NCBI GenBank assembly: GCA_031291755.1
Contig: JARLIK010000025.1
Coordinates: forward strand, 1-33,756
Reading direction: 5' to 3'
DNA from: Acidocella sp.
Lineage (GTDB): Bacteria; Pseudomonadota; Alphaproteobacteria; Acetobacterales; Acetobacteraceae
DNA: 33,756 nucleotides
The position numbers were made by a program, and so were the translations under genes. How positions within the stretch are numbered: position 1 is the stretch's first letter; the number at the start of each line of letters is the position of its first letter. The notes under the pieces are model-generated. The model was given only the letters and a program-made list of their open reading frames with translations. It did not search any database and was not told where the DNA came from. Positions 8,570-17,937 of the stretch are shown piece by piece.

Positions 8570-10492
8570 ATGGTTGCGATTATCCTGCCCGATGGTTCCG
8601 TTCGCCAGTTTGATGGCGCCGTAACAGGCACCGCCATCGCGGCTGCCATCGGCCCTGGCCTCGCCAAAGCGGCTTTGGCGATGGAGGTCGATGGGGTGCA
8701 GCAAGACATCTCACGCGAGATCACCGCTGATGCTAAGGTGAAATTTTTCACCCGCAAGGATGAGGCAGCCCTGGAGTTTATCCGCCACGATGCCGCCCAT
8801 GTGCTGGCCGAGGCTGTGCAGGCGCTCTATCCCGGCACGCAGGTCACCATCGGCCCGTCGATCGAGAATGGGTTTTATTACGATTTTTTCCGCAATGAGC
8901 CTTTTACCCCGGCAGATTTTGAGGCCATTGAAGCCAAGATGCGCCAGATCATCGCCGCCAATGCGCCGTTCACGCGCAAGGTCGTGTCGCGCGACGATGC
9001 GATCGCTTATTTCCAGATGAAGGGTGAGGAGTTCAAGGTTCAACTCATCCGTGATTTGCCCGCAGATCAGGATATCACCATCTATCATCAGGGCGAATGG
9101 TCTGACCTTTGTCGCGGCCCGCACATGCGCTCGACCGGCGATATCGGTGGGGCTTTCAAACTTTTGAAAACCGCCGGTGCTTATTGGCGCGGCGATCATC
9201 GCAACCCGATGCTGAGCCGCATCTACGGCACCGCCTGGCGCGACCAGAAGGAACTGGATGCGTATTTGCTGCAGCTTGAGGAAGCTGAGCGGCGCGATCA
9301 TCGCCGGATCGGCAAGGATATGGATTTGTTCCACATTCAGGAAGAAGCTGTGGGCTCGGTATTCTGGCACCAAAAAGGCTGGAAATTGTACCGCACGGTG
9401 GAAGCCTATATGCGCCGCCGGCTGGAGGCCGCTGGCTATGAGGAGGTGCGCACTCCGCAACTGGTGGATCGCAAATTATGGGAAAAATCCGGCCATTGGG
9501 AGAAATTCCGCAAGAATATGTTCATCGCCGAAGTGGTCGATGAGGAATCCACCCTGGCGCTGAAACCGATGAACTGCCCTTGCCATGTGCAGATTTTCAA
9601 GCAGGGTCTGCGCAGCTACCGGCAGTTGCCTTTGCGGATGGCAGAGTTCGGGGCTTGCCATCGTTATGAGCCATCCGGCGCCCTGCACGGCATCATGCGG
9701 GTGCGGGCCTTCACCCAGGATGACGCGCATATTTTTTGCACCGAGGAGCAAATTGCCTCGGAGACGGTGAAGTTCGTGGAGCTGCTCTCGCTGGTTTATA
9801 AGGATTTCGGGTTCGAGAGTTTTGCCATCAAATTCTCCGATCGTCCGGAGGTTCGTGCAGGCTCCGATGAAGTATGGGACCGCGCCGAGGCCGCATTGAA
9901 ATCGGCCTGCGAAACCGCCGGGGTGGAGTATGTGCTGAACCCGGGTGAGGGGGCATTCTACGGCCCGAAATTGGAATTCGTGCTGCGCGACGCCATTGGC
10001 CGCGACTGGCAATGCGGCACCTTGCAGGTGGATTTCGTGCTCCCCGAACGGCTGGACGCCGAATATGTCACCACCGATTCCTCCCGCGCCCGCCCGGTGA
10101 TGCTGCATCGGGCTATTTTGGGCAGCTTCGAGCGGTTCCTTGGCATCCTCATCGAGCAATACGCCGGCCGCTTCCCGCTATGGCTGGCACCCACCCAGGT
10201 GGTGGTCGCCACCATCGTTTCGGATGCCGATGACTACGCCATGGAAGTGGTAGCGGCCTTGCAGGCTGCCGGGCTGGCGGTCGAGGCGGATTTATCCAAC
10301 CAGAAAATCAACGCCAAAATCCGTGACCATAGTTTGCACCACGTTCCCAATATCATCGTGGTGGGCCGCAAGGAGGCCGAGGAACGCACCGTGGCCATCC
10401 GCCGTTTGGGTGGCGCTGCGCAGGAGGTTTTGGGGCTGGATGACGCGGTGGCGTTGCTTAAACTTGAAGCCACGCCGCCTGATCAGACATAA
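8570..10492 (+). CDS. thrS: Threonine-tRNA ligase
   Basis: Threonyl-tRNA synthetase charges tRNA-Thr and edits Ser-tRNA-Thr. The 640-residue length is standard. Domains in order are TGS (about 1-62), the editing domain, the class II catalytic core (about 245-535) and the anticodon-binding domain. The editing-site residues H73, H77, C181 and H185 are present (HDAAH, CRGPH). The zinc ligands C336, H387 and H513 are also present, close to the E. coli numbering. The ATG has GGAG ten bases upstream. The gene sits 30 bases after the GT9 gene and 119 bases before infC, the same thrS-infC order as in enterobacteria. I saw no T-box or clear operator upstream. Confidence 0.98.
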   Translation: MVAIILPDGSVRQFDGAVTGTAIAAAIGPGLAKAALAMEVDGVQQDISREITADAKVKFFTRKDEAALEFIRHDAAHVLAEAVQALYPGTQVTIGPSIENGFYYDFFRNEPFTPADFEAIEAKMRQIIAANAPFTRKVVSRDDAIAYFQMKGEEFKVQLIRDLPADQDITIYHQGEWSDLCRGPHMRSTGDIGGAFKLLKTAGAYWRGDHRNPMLSRIYGTAWRDQKELDAYLLQLEEAERRDHRRIGKDMDLFHIQEEAVGSVFWHQKGWKLYRTVEAYMRRRLEAAGYEEVRTPQLVDRKLWEKSGHWEKFRKNMFIAEVVDEESTLALKPMNCPCHVQIFKQGLRSYRQLPLRMAEFGACHRYEPSGALHGIMRVRAFTQDDAHIFCTEEQIASETVKFVELLSLVYKDFGFESFAIKFSDRPEVRAGSDEVWDRAEAALKSACETAGVEYVLNPGEGAFYGPKLEFVLRDAIGRDWQCGTLQVDFVLPERLDAEYVTTDSSRARPVMLHRAILGSFERFLGILIEQYAGRFPLWLAPTQVVVATIVSDADDYAMEVVAALQAAGLAVEADLSNQKINAKIRDHSLHHVPNIIVVGRKEAEERTVAIRRLGGAAQEVLGLDDAVALLKLEATPPDQT

Positions 10493-10504
10493 AACAGCCG
10501 GTTT

Positions 10505-10519
10505 CTAGGCTCAGCCTAG
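10505..10519. repeat. Small perfect palindrome after thrS
   Basis: CTAGGC, TCA, GCCTAG forms a 6-bp perfect inverted repeat with a 3-base loop, twelve bases after the thrS stop. No T-run follows, so it is not a standard intrinsic terminator. It could be a weak pause or processing hairpin between thrS and infC, or chance. Confidence 0.3.
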
Positions 10520-10600
10520 TGGCCAAGCCCATCAGGGCCGGTCACAACGATTGCATTGCGCCACTAACTTGCTCTAAGCCGTCATTCTCGAAACCTTCAT

Positions 10601-10614
10601 AGGAGACTTCCATA
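10601..10614 (+). promoter_or_regulatory. infC ribosome binding site and AUA start codon
   Basis: AGGAG at 10601-10605 is followed after six bases by ATA at 10612, in frame with the conserved IF-3 N-terminal domain. An in-frame TAG at 10600 excludes any start further upstream. Between ATA and the first ATG (10717) there is no in-frame ATG, GTG or TTG. A non-canonical infC start codon is the known basis of IF-3 autoregulation (AUU in E. coli). Confidence 0.85.
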
Positions 10615-11151
10615 GCCAGACCGCCAGCGCCACCCACGCCACCCTCCCGCGAAGGGCCCCGGGTTAATGATGAGATTCGCATCCCACAGGTACGCTTAAT
10701 CGACCAGAACGGTGAAATGCAGGGTGTGCTCAGCACCCGTGAGGCTATCGCCCGTGCCTTCGCTGTTGGTCTCGATTTGGTGGAAATCAGCCCGAATGCC
10801 GAACCGCCGGTCGCCAAAATCCTCGATTACGGCAAATTCAAATACGAGCAGCAGAAGAAGAAAAACGAAGCTCGTAAAAAGCAGAAGGTTGTTGAAATCA
10901 AGGAAGTGAAGGTTCGTCCTAACATTGATGAGAACGATTACCAGGTAAAACTGCGGGCGATGAAAAACTTCATCGGCGAGGGTGACAAGGTAAAAGTTAC
11001 GCTGCGGTTCCGGGGCCGTGAAATGGCTCATCAGGAGCTTGGCGTGAAAGTGCTGGAGCGCATCCGTGGCGACATGGATGTTGAAACCAAGGTCGAGCAG
11101 ATGCCGAAGATGGAAAACCGCCAGATGGTGATGGTGCTGTCGCCTAAATAA
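10612..11151 (+). CDS. infC: Translation initiation factor IF-3 (AUA start)
   Basis: IF-3 binds the 30S subunit, prevents premature 50S joining and rejects poor start codons. From the AUA start the product is 179 residues, the usual length. A proline-rich lead of about 16 residues comes first. The N-terminal domain then begins [18 protein letters not shown], followed by the basic linker [15 protein letters not shown] and the C-terminal ribosome-binding domain (from about residue 97, with [12 protein letters not shown]). Starting at the first ATG (10717) would leave 144 residues and delete conserved N-domain sequence. IF-3 itself discriminates against such codons, so high IF-3 should repress its own synthesis, as known for E. 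coli infC. rpmI and rplT do not follow; a terminator lies 15 bases after the stop. Confidence 0.95.
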   Translation: MARPPAPPTPPSREGPRVNDEIRIPQVRLIDQNGEMQGVLSTREAIARAFAVGLDLVEISPNAEPPVAKILDYGKFKYEQQKKKNEARKKQKVVEIKEVKVRPNIDENDYQVKLRAMKNFIGEGDKVKVTLRFRGREMAHQELGVKVLERIRGDMDVETKVEQMPKMENRQMVMVLSPK

Positions 11152-11165
11152 TTGACTATGGAAAG

Positions 11166-11198
11166 CTGGTTAAACCATTTTGGTTGAGCCAGTTTTTT
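11166..11198 (+). terminator. Rho-independent terminator after infC
   Basis: A 12-bp stem (11166-11177 with 11181-11192, one mismatch and one G-T pair) with loop TTT is followed at once by six T residues (11193-11198). This is a classical intrinsic terminator for the thrS/infC transcript. Confidence 0.88.
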
Positions 11199-11230
11199 GA
11201 TTGTGGGATAAAAATAATTGGGGAAAGGTC

Positions 11231-12523
11231 ATGGATTTCAGCAGGCAAACTTTGCTTGGAGCAATCTGGGGACTTCAAACAGGAGCGATTCCGCGAACAG
11301 CCGTGATTGCGGCGGCGCGCCAGCGTGCCGATGCCGTGGAGCCCTGGCTCCATGCGTTCACCTACCGGCCCGCCACTTACGCGCCATCGAGCGGCGTTCT
11401 GGCCGGCATTCCGATTGCTCTGAAGGACATCATTGCCACCGCCGGCATGCCAACCTGCAATGGGTCACCGTTTTATGCCGGCAATGTTCCAGCAGCCGAT
11501 GCTTGGATTGCCGCGAAAATTAAAAGTTACGGTGGCACGATTTTCGGCAAAACCGTCACTACCGAATTTGCCTGGCGTCATCCGGGTCCCACCGTAAATG
11601 CCTGGAGCCGCCTGCACACACCTGGCGGTTCCTCCAGCGGGTCGGCAGCTTCGGTTGCCGCTGGTATTGTGCCGTTGGCATTTGGGTCGCAGACGCTGGG
11701 TTCGATCATCCGCCCCGCCGCGTTCAACGGTGTTATAGGCTTCAAGCCAAGTTTTGATTCTATACCCCTTGATGGCGTGCACCCGCTGGCTGGTTCGCTC
11801 GACCATTTAGGGTTTTTTACTCGCAACGTGGCTGATGCCGCTGCCGCCTTTGCATTATTTGTTGAGCAAGCCCCGGATGCTGTTGATACTGAAACGGACT
11901 GGCAGGGTTATTTCCCGCTCATCGAGCCGCCGCATCTGGCGGTGATGCGCACCGAAGCATGGGGCCGGGCCGATGCCGAGCAGCAGGCCAATTTTGAATC
12001 TTCCCTGGCAGCACTTCGCAAAGCCGGAGCCGTGCTGACCGAGGTAGCACTTCCCGCCACCAGCGATGCCATATTCGAAGTCACTTTGATAATCCTGCAA
12101 TATGAAGCGGCCCGGATCCACCAGCACATGGCCGAAAACTATCCCAATCAAGCCAGCGATGTTCTTAAAAAACTGGTGGCCGACGGGTTGACCATTTCGG
12201 AGCCAGATTATCATGCAGCTCTGGCGTTTCAAAAACATCTAAGCGAGCAATATGCCAAATTGGTGGCACCTTATCATGCTGTGCTAACGCTCCCGGCTTT
12301 TGGAGAGGCGCCATCTGGCTTGGCGTTTACGGGCGATGCGACATTCTGCGCCGCCTGGAGTTTGCTGGGCGTTCCCGCGATCTCCATTCCTTCAGGCTGG
12401 TCCAGCAATCTTCTACCCCTGGGTCTGCAAATTGCCGGTGCGGCCGGCGCTGATAAGCAGCTATTGCGGGTGGCGGCTTGGGCCGAGGCTTGCCTCAACT
12501 GGGCACCCGGCGAGGTCAAATAA
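11231..12523 (+). CDS. Amidase signature family protein
   Basis: The 430-residue product is an amidase signature enzyme that hydrolyses an amide bond through a Ser-cisSer-Lys triad. K65 lies in GIPIALKDI, the cis-Ser is about S134 in GGSSSGSAASVAAG, and the nucleophile is S158 in TLGSIIRPAAFNG. Spacing agrees with the family. It is not clearly GatA: no gatC or gatB is adjacent and the C-terminal half differs, so a general amide, amino-acid amide or carbamoyl substrate is more likely. I chose ATG 11231, preceded by GGGGAAAGG; a TTG at 11201 would place the start just after the infC terminator without a ribosome site. The gene appears monocistronic between two terminators. Confidence 0.9.
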   Translation: MDFSRQTLLGAIWGLQTGAIPRTAVIAAARQRADAVEPWLHAFTYRPATYAPSSGVLAGIPIALKDIIATAGMPTCNGSPFYAGNVPAADAWIAAKIKSYGGTIFGKTVTTEFAWRHPGPTVNAWSRLHTPGGSSSGSAASVAAGIVPLAFGSQTLGSIIRPAAFNGVIGFKPSFDSIPLDGVHPLAGSLDHLGFFTRNVADAAAAFALFVEQAPDAVDTETDWQGYFPLIEPPHLAVMRTEAWGRADAEQQANFESSLAALRKAGAVLTEVALPATSDAIFEVTLIILQYEAARIHQHMAENYPNQASDVLKKLVADGLTISEPDYHAALAFQKHLSEQYAKLVAPYHAVLTLPAFGEAPSGLAFTGDATFCAAWSLLGVPAISIPSGWSSNLLPLGLQIAGAAGADKQLLRVAAWAEACLNWAPGEVK

Positions 12524-12550
12524 AAAAGGCCCGGTTGCCCGGGCCTTTTT
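12524..12550. terminator. Bidirectional intrinsic terminator
   Basis: A-run, GGCCCGG, loop TTGC, CCGGGCC, then TTTTT. The 7-bp GC stem with flanking A and T tracts works on both strands, ending the amidase gene from the left and the DUF4167 gene (end of the long minus-strand block) from the right. Confidence 0.9.
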
Positions 12551-12552
12551 AA

Positions 12553-13452
12553 CTAATCTTCAAGTTTTAATTCAGCCGCGTCCGGCTTCGCCACGCGCGG
12601 CCTGCCGCGCGGCCGGGCCACTTTTGCCGGTACCACTTCGGGCGCCGTCTCGGCCACAAAAGTTACGGGTGGCGGGGCGTCGGGAATGATCGGGATGGCA
12701 CGGGCCTCAACAGGTGCGGCCTGGATAATCACGGGCTGTTCGCCAAATCCTGCCGGTTCAGCCATCGCGCCGACGGTGGCGGCGAGTTCGGCTTCAAGGG
12801 CGGAGCTGATATCAATGCGCGGGTCAGCGACCGGCACTTCCGGCCGGTAACGCTCGGTACGTTCAGGGCGCTCATTACGCTCGTTGCGCTCATTACGTTC
12901 ATGGCGCGGTTGATAATCGGGCTTGTTGCGTTGCTCGTAGGGGCGCTGCTCAAACCGGCGCGGCTCCTGGCGATTTTCCTGCGGGCGCTGCTCCTGTGGG
13001 CGTTGCTCATAACGAGCCTCGCTTTGTGGTTCCGTGCTCACATCACCGGCATTTGTCTCAGGACGGCGGTTATAGTCGCCGTTATTCTGGTTGCCGTTGC
13101 GTTCCTGGCCGCCTTGCTGCGGGTTGGGCTGCGCATTTTGTGGCTGCCCATTTGGCTGGCCCTGAGCCTGATTAATGGCGCTGATAATCCGGAAGTAATG
13201 CTCGGCGTGCTGGTAATACGCCTCGCCCAGCACCCGGTCGCCGTTGCTCGAAGCGTCGCGCGCCAATTGCTGGTATTTTTCGAAAAGCTGCTGGGCGGTG
13301 CCTCGAACCCGCATTTCCGGGCCGGAGCTATCGAAAACATGGTTCCGATTGAGCGGGATACCGTTCTGCTGGTTGCGAAACCCGCTGCCACCACCTCCGC
13401 CGCCACCGCTGTTAGGGCGATGGTTGCGGCCACGCATGCGCTTCATATTCAT
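12553..13452 (-). CDS. DUF4167 domain protein with Arg/Gln/Asn-rich tail
   Basis: The 299-residue product has the DUF4167 domain typical of alphaproteobacteria near its N-terminus: a basic, glycine-rich lead (MKRMRGRNHRPNSGG), then SSGPEMRVRGTAQQLFEKYQ and YYQHAEHYFRIISAINQAQ (about residues 42-95). The rest is low complexity: Gln/Asn/Pro-rich to about 150, then an arginine/glutamate-rich stretch with NER repeats (about 183-200). An acidic/Ala/Pro part leads to a basic patch with ARPRGRPRVAKPD, which resembles an AT-hook. The biochemical role is unknown; the composition suggests nucleic acid binding, which is inference. ATG at 13452 or 13446 are both possible. It is the last gene of the minus-strand block, 148 bases after prmC, and ends at a bidirectional terminator. 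Confidence 0.88.
   Translation of the reverse strand: MNMKRMRGRNHRPNSGGGGGGGSGFRNQQNGIPLNRNHVFDSSGPEMRVRGTAQQLFEKYQQLARDASSNGDRVLGEAYYQHAEHYFRIISAINQAQGQPNGQPQNAQPNPQQGGQERNGNQNNGDYNRRPETNAGDVSTEPQSEARYEQRPQEQRPQENRQEPRRFEQRPYEQRNKPDYQPRHERNERNERNERPERTERYRPEVPVADPRIDISSALEAELAATVGAMAEPAGFGEQPVIIQAAPVEARAIPIIPDAPPPVTFVAETAPEVVPAKVARPRGRPRVAKPDAAELKLED
12851..12904 (-). repeat. Six 9-bp tandem units inside the DUF4167 gene
   Basis: Six consecutive 9-base units of the pattern CGYTCRKKR read on the plus strand (for example cgctcatta twice, cgctcgttg, cgttcatgg). They encode the repeated (N/P/T/H)-E-R triplets of the protein's basic tail. The unit length keeps frame, so copy number may vary between strains. 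Confidence 0.75.
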
Positions 13453-13487
13453 ATGCTCTAATATATCCTCGTCAGATTGCTTGCACG

Positions 13488-13538
13488 GCCAGGGGATTTG
13501 CTCCCGTTGAACCTGGTCTGGCCCCGGAAAACACCAGG
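13488..13538 (-). other. Possible structured leader before the DUF4167 gene
   Basis: Within the 148-base gap between prmC and the DUF4167 gene, GCCAG (13488-13492) can pair with CTGGC (13518-13522), enclosing an inner GGGA/TCCC hairpin. Alternatively CCTGGT (13512-13517) can pair with ACCAGG (13533-13538). The two pairings overlap in space and would exclude each other. The rest of the gap shows no gene. Function is not established. Confidence 0.25.
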
Positions 13539-13600
13539 ACTCGAGGGCCGTTCACGCCGCGCACCTGTTCCTTAGCCTCATCTAGGCATTCTGCCAAATG

Positions 13601-14428
13601 TTATTTGGCCCGGATGATCAGAGCGCGGGGGTGGCCTGCAAGATCGGCACGGGCGGTGGCTATAAAACCAGCATTTTCAATGAGTTCAACCACTTCGTCT
13701 AATTGGCCGATGCCAAACTCTAAAATCGCAGCGCCGTTTGGTGCCAGCAGCGCGGGCAGGGCGGTGATAATCGCCCGATAGGCTGCCAGCCCGTCCGCCC
13801 CACCATCCAAGGCGCTGGCCGGTTCGTAGTTTTTCACCTCAGGCATCAACCCGATCAGGTCGGCGGCAGGAATGTAGGGTGGATTGCTGAGGATCAGATC
13901 AAACTGCCCGCACAGCGCATCGGCCCAACTTCCCGTCAGAAAAGCAGCTCTTTGAGAGAACCCCAGCCGTGCAGCGTTGGTCTGTGCGAGTGCCGCCGCC
14001 GCCGGCGACAAATCCACACCGGTTCCAAACGCTTCGGGAAACTCATGCAGGGCAGCCAGCAGCAAACAGCCGGTCCCGGTGCCGAGATCGAGAATGCGGC
14101 GTATTTTGCGCGGGTCAGGGAATGTGGCCATCGCGGCTTCGATCAATGTTTCGGAATCGGGGCGGGGGATCAGCGTGGCGGTGGAGGTGGCAAATGTTAG
14201 CCCCCAGAATTCACGCTGCCCCAGAATATAAGCCAGCGGCTCGCGGGCCTCACGCCGTGCCAGCAAGGGCGCGAATATTGCCTCATCGATGTCATCGCAT
14301 GCCAGCAGCCCAGCGGCATCGGTTTGCAAGGCGGCAGCCAGAAGAATTCTGGCTTCGCGTCGCGGTTCTTCAATTCCCGCCGCCGCCAGCCGTGCTGCCA
14401 CCAGCGTCACGGCTTCAGCGGTTTTCAT
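13601..14428 (-). CDS. prmC: Peptide chain release factor N5-glutamine methyltransferase
   Basis: PrmC (HemK) methylates the glutamine of the GGQ motif of release factors using S-adenosylmethionine. The 275-residue product has an N-terminal helical domain (about 1-80) that holds the release factor. A class I methyltransferase domain follows, with [16 protein letters not shown] and the catalytic NPPY motif at 182-185 (LSNPPYIP). The segment [18 protein letters not shown] is also diagnostic. The ATG overlaps the prfA stop (ATGA, four bases), so the enzyme is translationally coupled to its substrate RF1. Confidence 0.97.
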   Translation of the reverse strand: MKTAEAVTLVAARLAAAGIEEPRREARILLAAALQTDAAGLLACDDIDEAIFAPLLARREAREPLAYILGQREFWGLTFATSTATLIPRPDSETLIEAAMATFPDPRKIRRILDLGTGTGCLLLAALHEFPEAFGTGVDLSPAAAALAQTNAARLGFSQRAAFLTGSWADALCGQFDLILSNPPYIPAADLIGLMPEVKNYEPASALDGGADGLAAYRAIITALPALLAPNGAAILEFGIGQLDEVVELIENAGFIATARADLAGHPRALIIRAK

Positions 14429-15480
14429 GTATCAGCGGCCAACCGTGCGGCCTGGTCTTCGGCAATCAGCGCGTCGATGATGTCATCCATTTCACCCAGC
14501 ATCACCCGGTCGATTTTATGCAGTGTCAGGTTAATCCGATGGTCAGTGACGCGCCCTTGCGGAAAATTATAGGTGCGGATGCGCTCGGAGCGATCCCCGG
14601 TGCCAACCTGCGATTTACGGTCAGCGGCGCGGGTGGCGTGCAGGCTGGAGCGTTGCTGTTCATACATGCGGGCCCGCAGAATTTTCATCGCCTTCGCGCG
14701 GTTTTTATGCTGGCTGCGCTCTTCCTGCATCGCCACTACGATGCCGGTGGGAATATGCGTGATGCGCACAGCCGATTCGGTCTTGTTCACGTGCTGGCCG
14801 CCAGCCCCTGAGGCGCGATAAACGTCGATACGCAGATCGCCTTCATTGACCTCCACATCCACCTCCTCGGCCTGCGGCAACACCGCCACGGTGACGGTGG
14901 AGGTGTGAATTCGCCCTTGTGTTTCGGTGGCGGGTACCCGCTGCACACGATGCACGCCGGATTCAAATTTCAACTTGGCGAACACCGATTTGCCGGTAAT
15001 TTCGGCGATGCCTTCTTTCAGGCCACCAAGTTCGCTCTCGCCATATTCCATCACTTCAAATTTCCAGCCGTGCAAGCCGGAATATTTTTGGTAGGCTTGG
15101 AATAATTCCGCCGCGAACAGCCCGGCCTCATCACCACCTGCCGCCGGGCGGATTTCCAGAATCGCTGAACGGTCATCGGCCTCGTCTTTCGGCAGCAACG
15201 CCAGACGCAAGGCCATCTCCAGGTCAGGGAGCTGCTGCTTGAGGGTTTCCAGCTCGGTTTCAGCCAGCGATTTCATGTCCGGCTCGCTCAGCATTTGCTC
15301 AGCCTCCGCCATGGCTTTTTCAACCTCGCGGATTTCTGAGATGCGCGCTTCAATGGGTTCGATTTCCGAGAGTTCCTTGGATGCCTTCACAAAGGCCTCG
15401 CCATTCAAACTGCCTGACAGCATGAAGCGCAATTCCTCCGCCCGGCTGAGGATGCGGTCGAGTTTATGTTCAAAGTTCAT
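14425..15480 (-). CDS. prfA: Peptide chain release factor 1
   Basis: RF1 recognises UAA and UAG and triggers peptide release. The 351-residue product has the codon-recognition tripeptide PAT in [16 protein letters not shown], which distinguishes RF1 from RF2 (SPF). The catalytic GGQ is at 227-229 ([16 protein letters not shown]). Its glutamine is the target of the downstream PrmC. Length is standard and no programmed frameshift is expected or seen. The ATG follows the hisS stop after four bases; no strong Shine-Dalgarno is visible, so coupling with hisS is likely. Confidence 0.98.
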   Translation of the reverse strand: MNFEHKLDRILSRAEELRFMLSGSLNGEAFVKASKELSEIEPIEARISEIREVEKAMAEAEQMLSEPDMKSLAETELETLKQQLPDLEMALRLALLPKDEADDRSAILEIRPAAGGDEAGLFAAELFQAYQKYSGLHGWKFEVMEYGESELGGLKEGIAEITGKSVFAKLKFESGVHRVQRVPATETQGRIHTSTVTVAVLPQAEEVDVEVNEGDLRIDVYRASGAGGQHVNKTESAVRITHIPTGIVVAMQEERSQHKNRAKAMKILRARMYEQQRSSLHATRAADRKSQVGTGDRSERIRTYNFPQGRVTDHRINLTLHKIDRVMLGEMDDIIDALIAEDQAARLAADT

Positions 15481-15484
15481 CGGC

Positions 15485-16693
15485 TTATTTGATGCCGCTC
15501 AGGAGTTCGGCGAGCGTGACATCGCGCTGCGCTCCATCTTCAAGATTTTTCAACGCCAGCCCTTCGGGGTTCGCCAGCACCGCCCATTTGGCAGCCCGGC
15601 GGTTGGCGTATTTCAAACCGTTTTTGAAACCCGCCTGAAATGAAATTTCAGCCTTCACGCCATGCGCCCGCAAATACGCTGCCACCTCAACGGCTTTTTC
15701 CTCGCCCATCACAATCACCGGCGGCGGGGCATTTGGCGGCGATTCCAGCAGCATGGCCAAACGTTCAATCCCTGCGGCCCAACCCACGCCCGGCACTGGA
15801 TGGCCGCCCATCTGTTCTACCAACCCATCATAGCGCCCACCGGCCAAAACCGTGCCTTGGGCACCCAAGGCGGTAGTGACGAATTCAAAGGCGGTGTGGT
15901 TGTAATAATCCAGCCCGCGCACGATGCGGGGATTTTCGGTGTAGGGCACGCCGAAGCCAGTGAGGGCGCTTTTTAATCCCGCATAAAATTGCGCGGCTTT
16001 TTCCGATAAATGATCGTAAATCACCGGCGCATCGGCAACCAGCGCCTGATCCCCGGCATCTTTGGAATCCAGAATCCGTAATGGATTTTTCTCCAGCCGG
16101 GTTTTGCTGTCCGCCGACAAGCTATCTACATGGTTGGTGAAATACGCCACCAACGCCGCGCGGTAATTGTCGCGCGATTCTGCATCGCCGAGCGTATTGA
16201 TGTTCAGCACAACATCTTTTACCACACCTAGTTCGTTCAGAATCTGCCAGCCCGCGGCAATCACTTCCGCATCGGCCAGTGGCACGCTGGGACCTAAAAG
16301 CTCCACACCAATTTGGTGAAACTGCCGGTAGCGGCCTTTCTGCGGGCGCTCATAGCGAAACATCGGGCCGTTATAAAATACCTTCTGCGGCAAGGTTTGC
16401 GTTAGCCCCGCCGTGATCAACGCCCGGCAAACGCCCGCTGTACCCTCGGGCCGCAGTGTGACGGAATCGCCACCACGGTCCTCAAAGGTATACATCTCCT
16501 TGGTGACCACGTCCGAGGTCTCACCCAAAGTCCGCGAGAAAACCTTGGTATCTTCAAAAATCGGCGTCTGCCATTCGGTAAATCCGTACAGCGCGGTGAT
16601 CCGCCGGGCCGTGTCCACCACATAAGCGTGGCGCGCCGCGTCATCGCCAATTAAATCGCGGGTGCCGCGAACCGGTTGCAGAGGAGGGGCCAT
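15485..16693 (-). CDS. hisS: Histidine-tRNA ligase
   Basis: Histidyl-tRNA synthetase, 402 residues, slightly shorter than the E. coli enzyme. The N-terminus [16 protein letters not shown] is typical. Class II motif 2 is [19 protein letters not shown]. The histidine-binding segment is [15 protein letters not shown], followed by [14 protein letters not shown] of motif 3. The C-terminal anticodon-binding domain covers about residues 320-402. It lies downstream of ispG and upstream of prfA on the minus strand, matching the widespread rodZ-ispG-hisS order. The 95-base gap to ispG holds a palindromic repeat. Confidence 0.97.
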   Translation of the reverse strand: MAPPLQPVRGTRDLIGDDAARHAYVVDTARRITALYGFTEWQTPIFEDTKVFSRTLGETSDVVTKEMYTFEDRGGDSVTLRPEGTAGVCRALITAGLTQTLPQKVFYNGPMFRYERPQKGRYRQFHQIGVELLGPSVPLADAEVIAAGWQILNELGVVKDVVLNINTLGDAESRDNYRAALVAYFTNHVDSLSADSKTRLEKNPLRILDSKDAGDQALVADAPVIYDHLSEKAAQFYAGLKSALTGFGVPYTENPRIVRGLDYYNHTAFEFVTTALGAQGTVLAGGRYDGLVEQMGGHPVPGVGWAAGIERLAMLLESPPNAPPPVIVMGEEKAVEVAAYLRAHGVKAEISFQAGFKNGLKYANRRAAKWAVLANPEGLALKNLEDGAQRDVTLAELLSGIK

Positions 16694-16733
16694 GGTTTAA
16701 ATATACTTCTTGATTGCTGACGAGAAAAACAAA

Positions 16734-16763
16734 GTCATGGATGCCGGCCTGCGCCGGCATGAC
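16734..16763. repeat. Dispersed GC-rich palindrome (REP-like) between ispG and hisS
   Basis: ATGCCGGC (16741-16748), loop CTGC, GCCGGCAT (16753-16760) is a perfect 8-bp stem, flanked by GTCATGG on the left and GAC on the right. This sequence type recurs in intergenic spaces of many proteobacterial genomes and gives spurious translations such as WMPACAGMT. It may stabilise or process the ispG-hisS transcript. Only one copy is seen in this window. Confidence 0.6.
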
Positions 16764-16788
16764 GGTGGAGGCCAGTCAGGAAACTTCG

Positions 16789-17913
16789 CTACTCGGCGGC
16801 TTGTTTTTCCAGCGTCTTTTCAGCTTCCAGCGCTGCTGCCTTTTTCTCGACCAGCTCGATGATATGCTCCACCATATCGCCGCCATCAATCGTATGGTCG
16901 GTCTTGCCCGCGGCATAGATCATATGCTTGCCGCCGCCGCCGCCGGTCAGGCCAAGGTCGGTCATCAGTGCCTCGCCGGGGCCGTTCACCACGCAGCCGA
17001 TGATGGACAGCGTAATGGGGGTCTTGATATGGGCAAGCCGGGCTTCAAGGGTTTCCACCGTCTTGATCACGTTGAAGCCTTGGCGTGCACAGGACGGGCA
17101 GGAAATAATCCGCACGCCGCGATGGCGGATGCCGAGCGATTTCAGAATATCCCAGCCCACCAGCACTTCTTCCTCAGGCTCGGCCGACAGCGAAACTCGC
17201 ATCGTATCGCCAATGCCGGCCCATAGCAGCGAGCCGAGGCCGATGGAGGATTTCACCGTTCCGGTCCGTTTGCTGCCGGCTTCGGTGATGCCGATATGCA
17301 GCGGGTGGTCGCACACATCCGCCAGTTGTTGATACGCCGCCACGGCCATGAAAACGTCCGATGCTTTCACCGAGACCTTGAATTCATGGAAATCATGGTC
17401 CTGTAAAATCTTGGCGTGCTCCAGCGCACTTTCCACCAGGGCTTCCGGGTTAGGCTCGCCGTATTTTTCCAGCAGATGTTTCTCAAGGCTGCCGGCATTC
17501 ACGCCAATCCGCATCGAGCAATTATGGTCCCGCGCCGCCTTGATGACATCGCGCACCCGCTGCGCGCTGCCGATATTGCCCGGGTTGATCCGCAAACAAG
17601 CTGCACCGGCATCAGCCGCTTCGATCGCGCGTTTATAATGAAAATGAATATCCGCGACGATCGGCACGTTCACCTGGCGTACGATATGCTTCAGCGCCGC
17701 CGTGCTTTCCTCATCCGGGCAACTTACCCGCACGATATCCACTCCCGCCGCCTCGGCCCGCAGAATTTGCGCCACCGTGGCATCCACATCGGAGGTCAGC
17801 GTGTTGGTCATGGTTTGCACGGAAATCGGGGCGTCGCCCCCCACCTTCACATTACCCACGCTGATCTGGCGGGATTTGCGGCGGGTGATCTGCTGGTATT
17901 CACGGTAGTTCAT
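16789..17913 (-). CDS. ispG: 4-hydroxy-3-methylbut-2-en-1-yl diphosphate synthase (GcpE)
   Basis: IspG reduces methylerythritol cyclodiphosphate to HMBPP, the penultimate step of the MEP isoprenoid pathway. The 374-residue product has an N-terminal TIM barrel ([31 protein letters not shown]). The 4Fe-4S cluster cysteines are C272, C275 and C307 (SCPSCARQ and [12 protein letters not shown]), within two positions of the E. coli numbering, and the conserved glutamate follows in NGPGE. The C-terminus carries a short Lys/Glu/Ala-rich tail. It starts 25 bases after the rodZ stop, indicating co-transcription. Confidence 0.98.
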   Translation of the reverse strand: MNYREYQQITRRKSRQISVGNVKVGGDAPISVQTMTNTLTSDVDATVAQILRAEAAGVDIVRVSCPDEESTAALKHIVRQVNVPIVADIHFHYKRAIEAADAGAACLRINPGNIGSAQRVRDVIKAARDHNCSMRIGVNAGSLEKHLLEKYGEPNPEALVESALEHAKILQDHDFHEFKVSVKASDVFMAVAAYQQLADVCDHPLHIGITEAGSKRTGTVKSSIGLGSLLWAGIGDTMRVSLSAEPEEEVLVGWDILKSLGIRHRGVRIISCPSCARQGFNVIKTVETLEARLAHIKTPITLSIIGCVVNGPGEALMTDLGLTGGGGGKHMIYAAGKTDHTIDGGDMVEHIIELVEKKAAALEAEKTLEKQAAE

Positions 17914-17937
17914 TGCCGGTCCTTAAATGCCTGCCGC

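Noticed and set aside
12851..12904. Short regular repeats that might be a CRISPR array
   Set aside because: Units are 9 bases with no spacers and encode an in-frame amino-acid repeat.
12901..13461. A 186-codon plus-strand frame resembling a multi-span membrane protein
   Set aside because: It is antisense to the DUF4167 gene. Its hydrophobic look comes from reading the complement of Gln/Asn/Arg-rich codons, and it has no ribosome site.
13969..14811. A 280-codon plus-strand frame across prmC and prfA
   Set aside because: It crosses two well-supported opposite-strand genes, has no recognised domain and reflects GC-rich codon bias.
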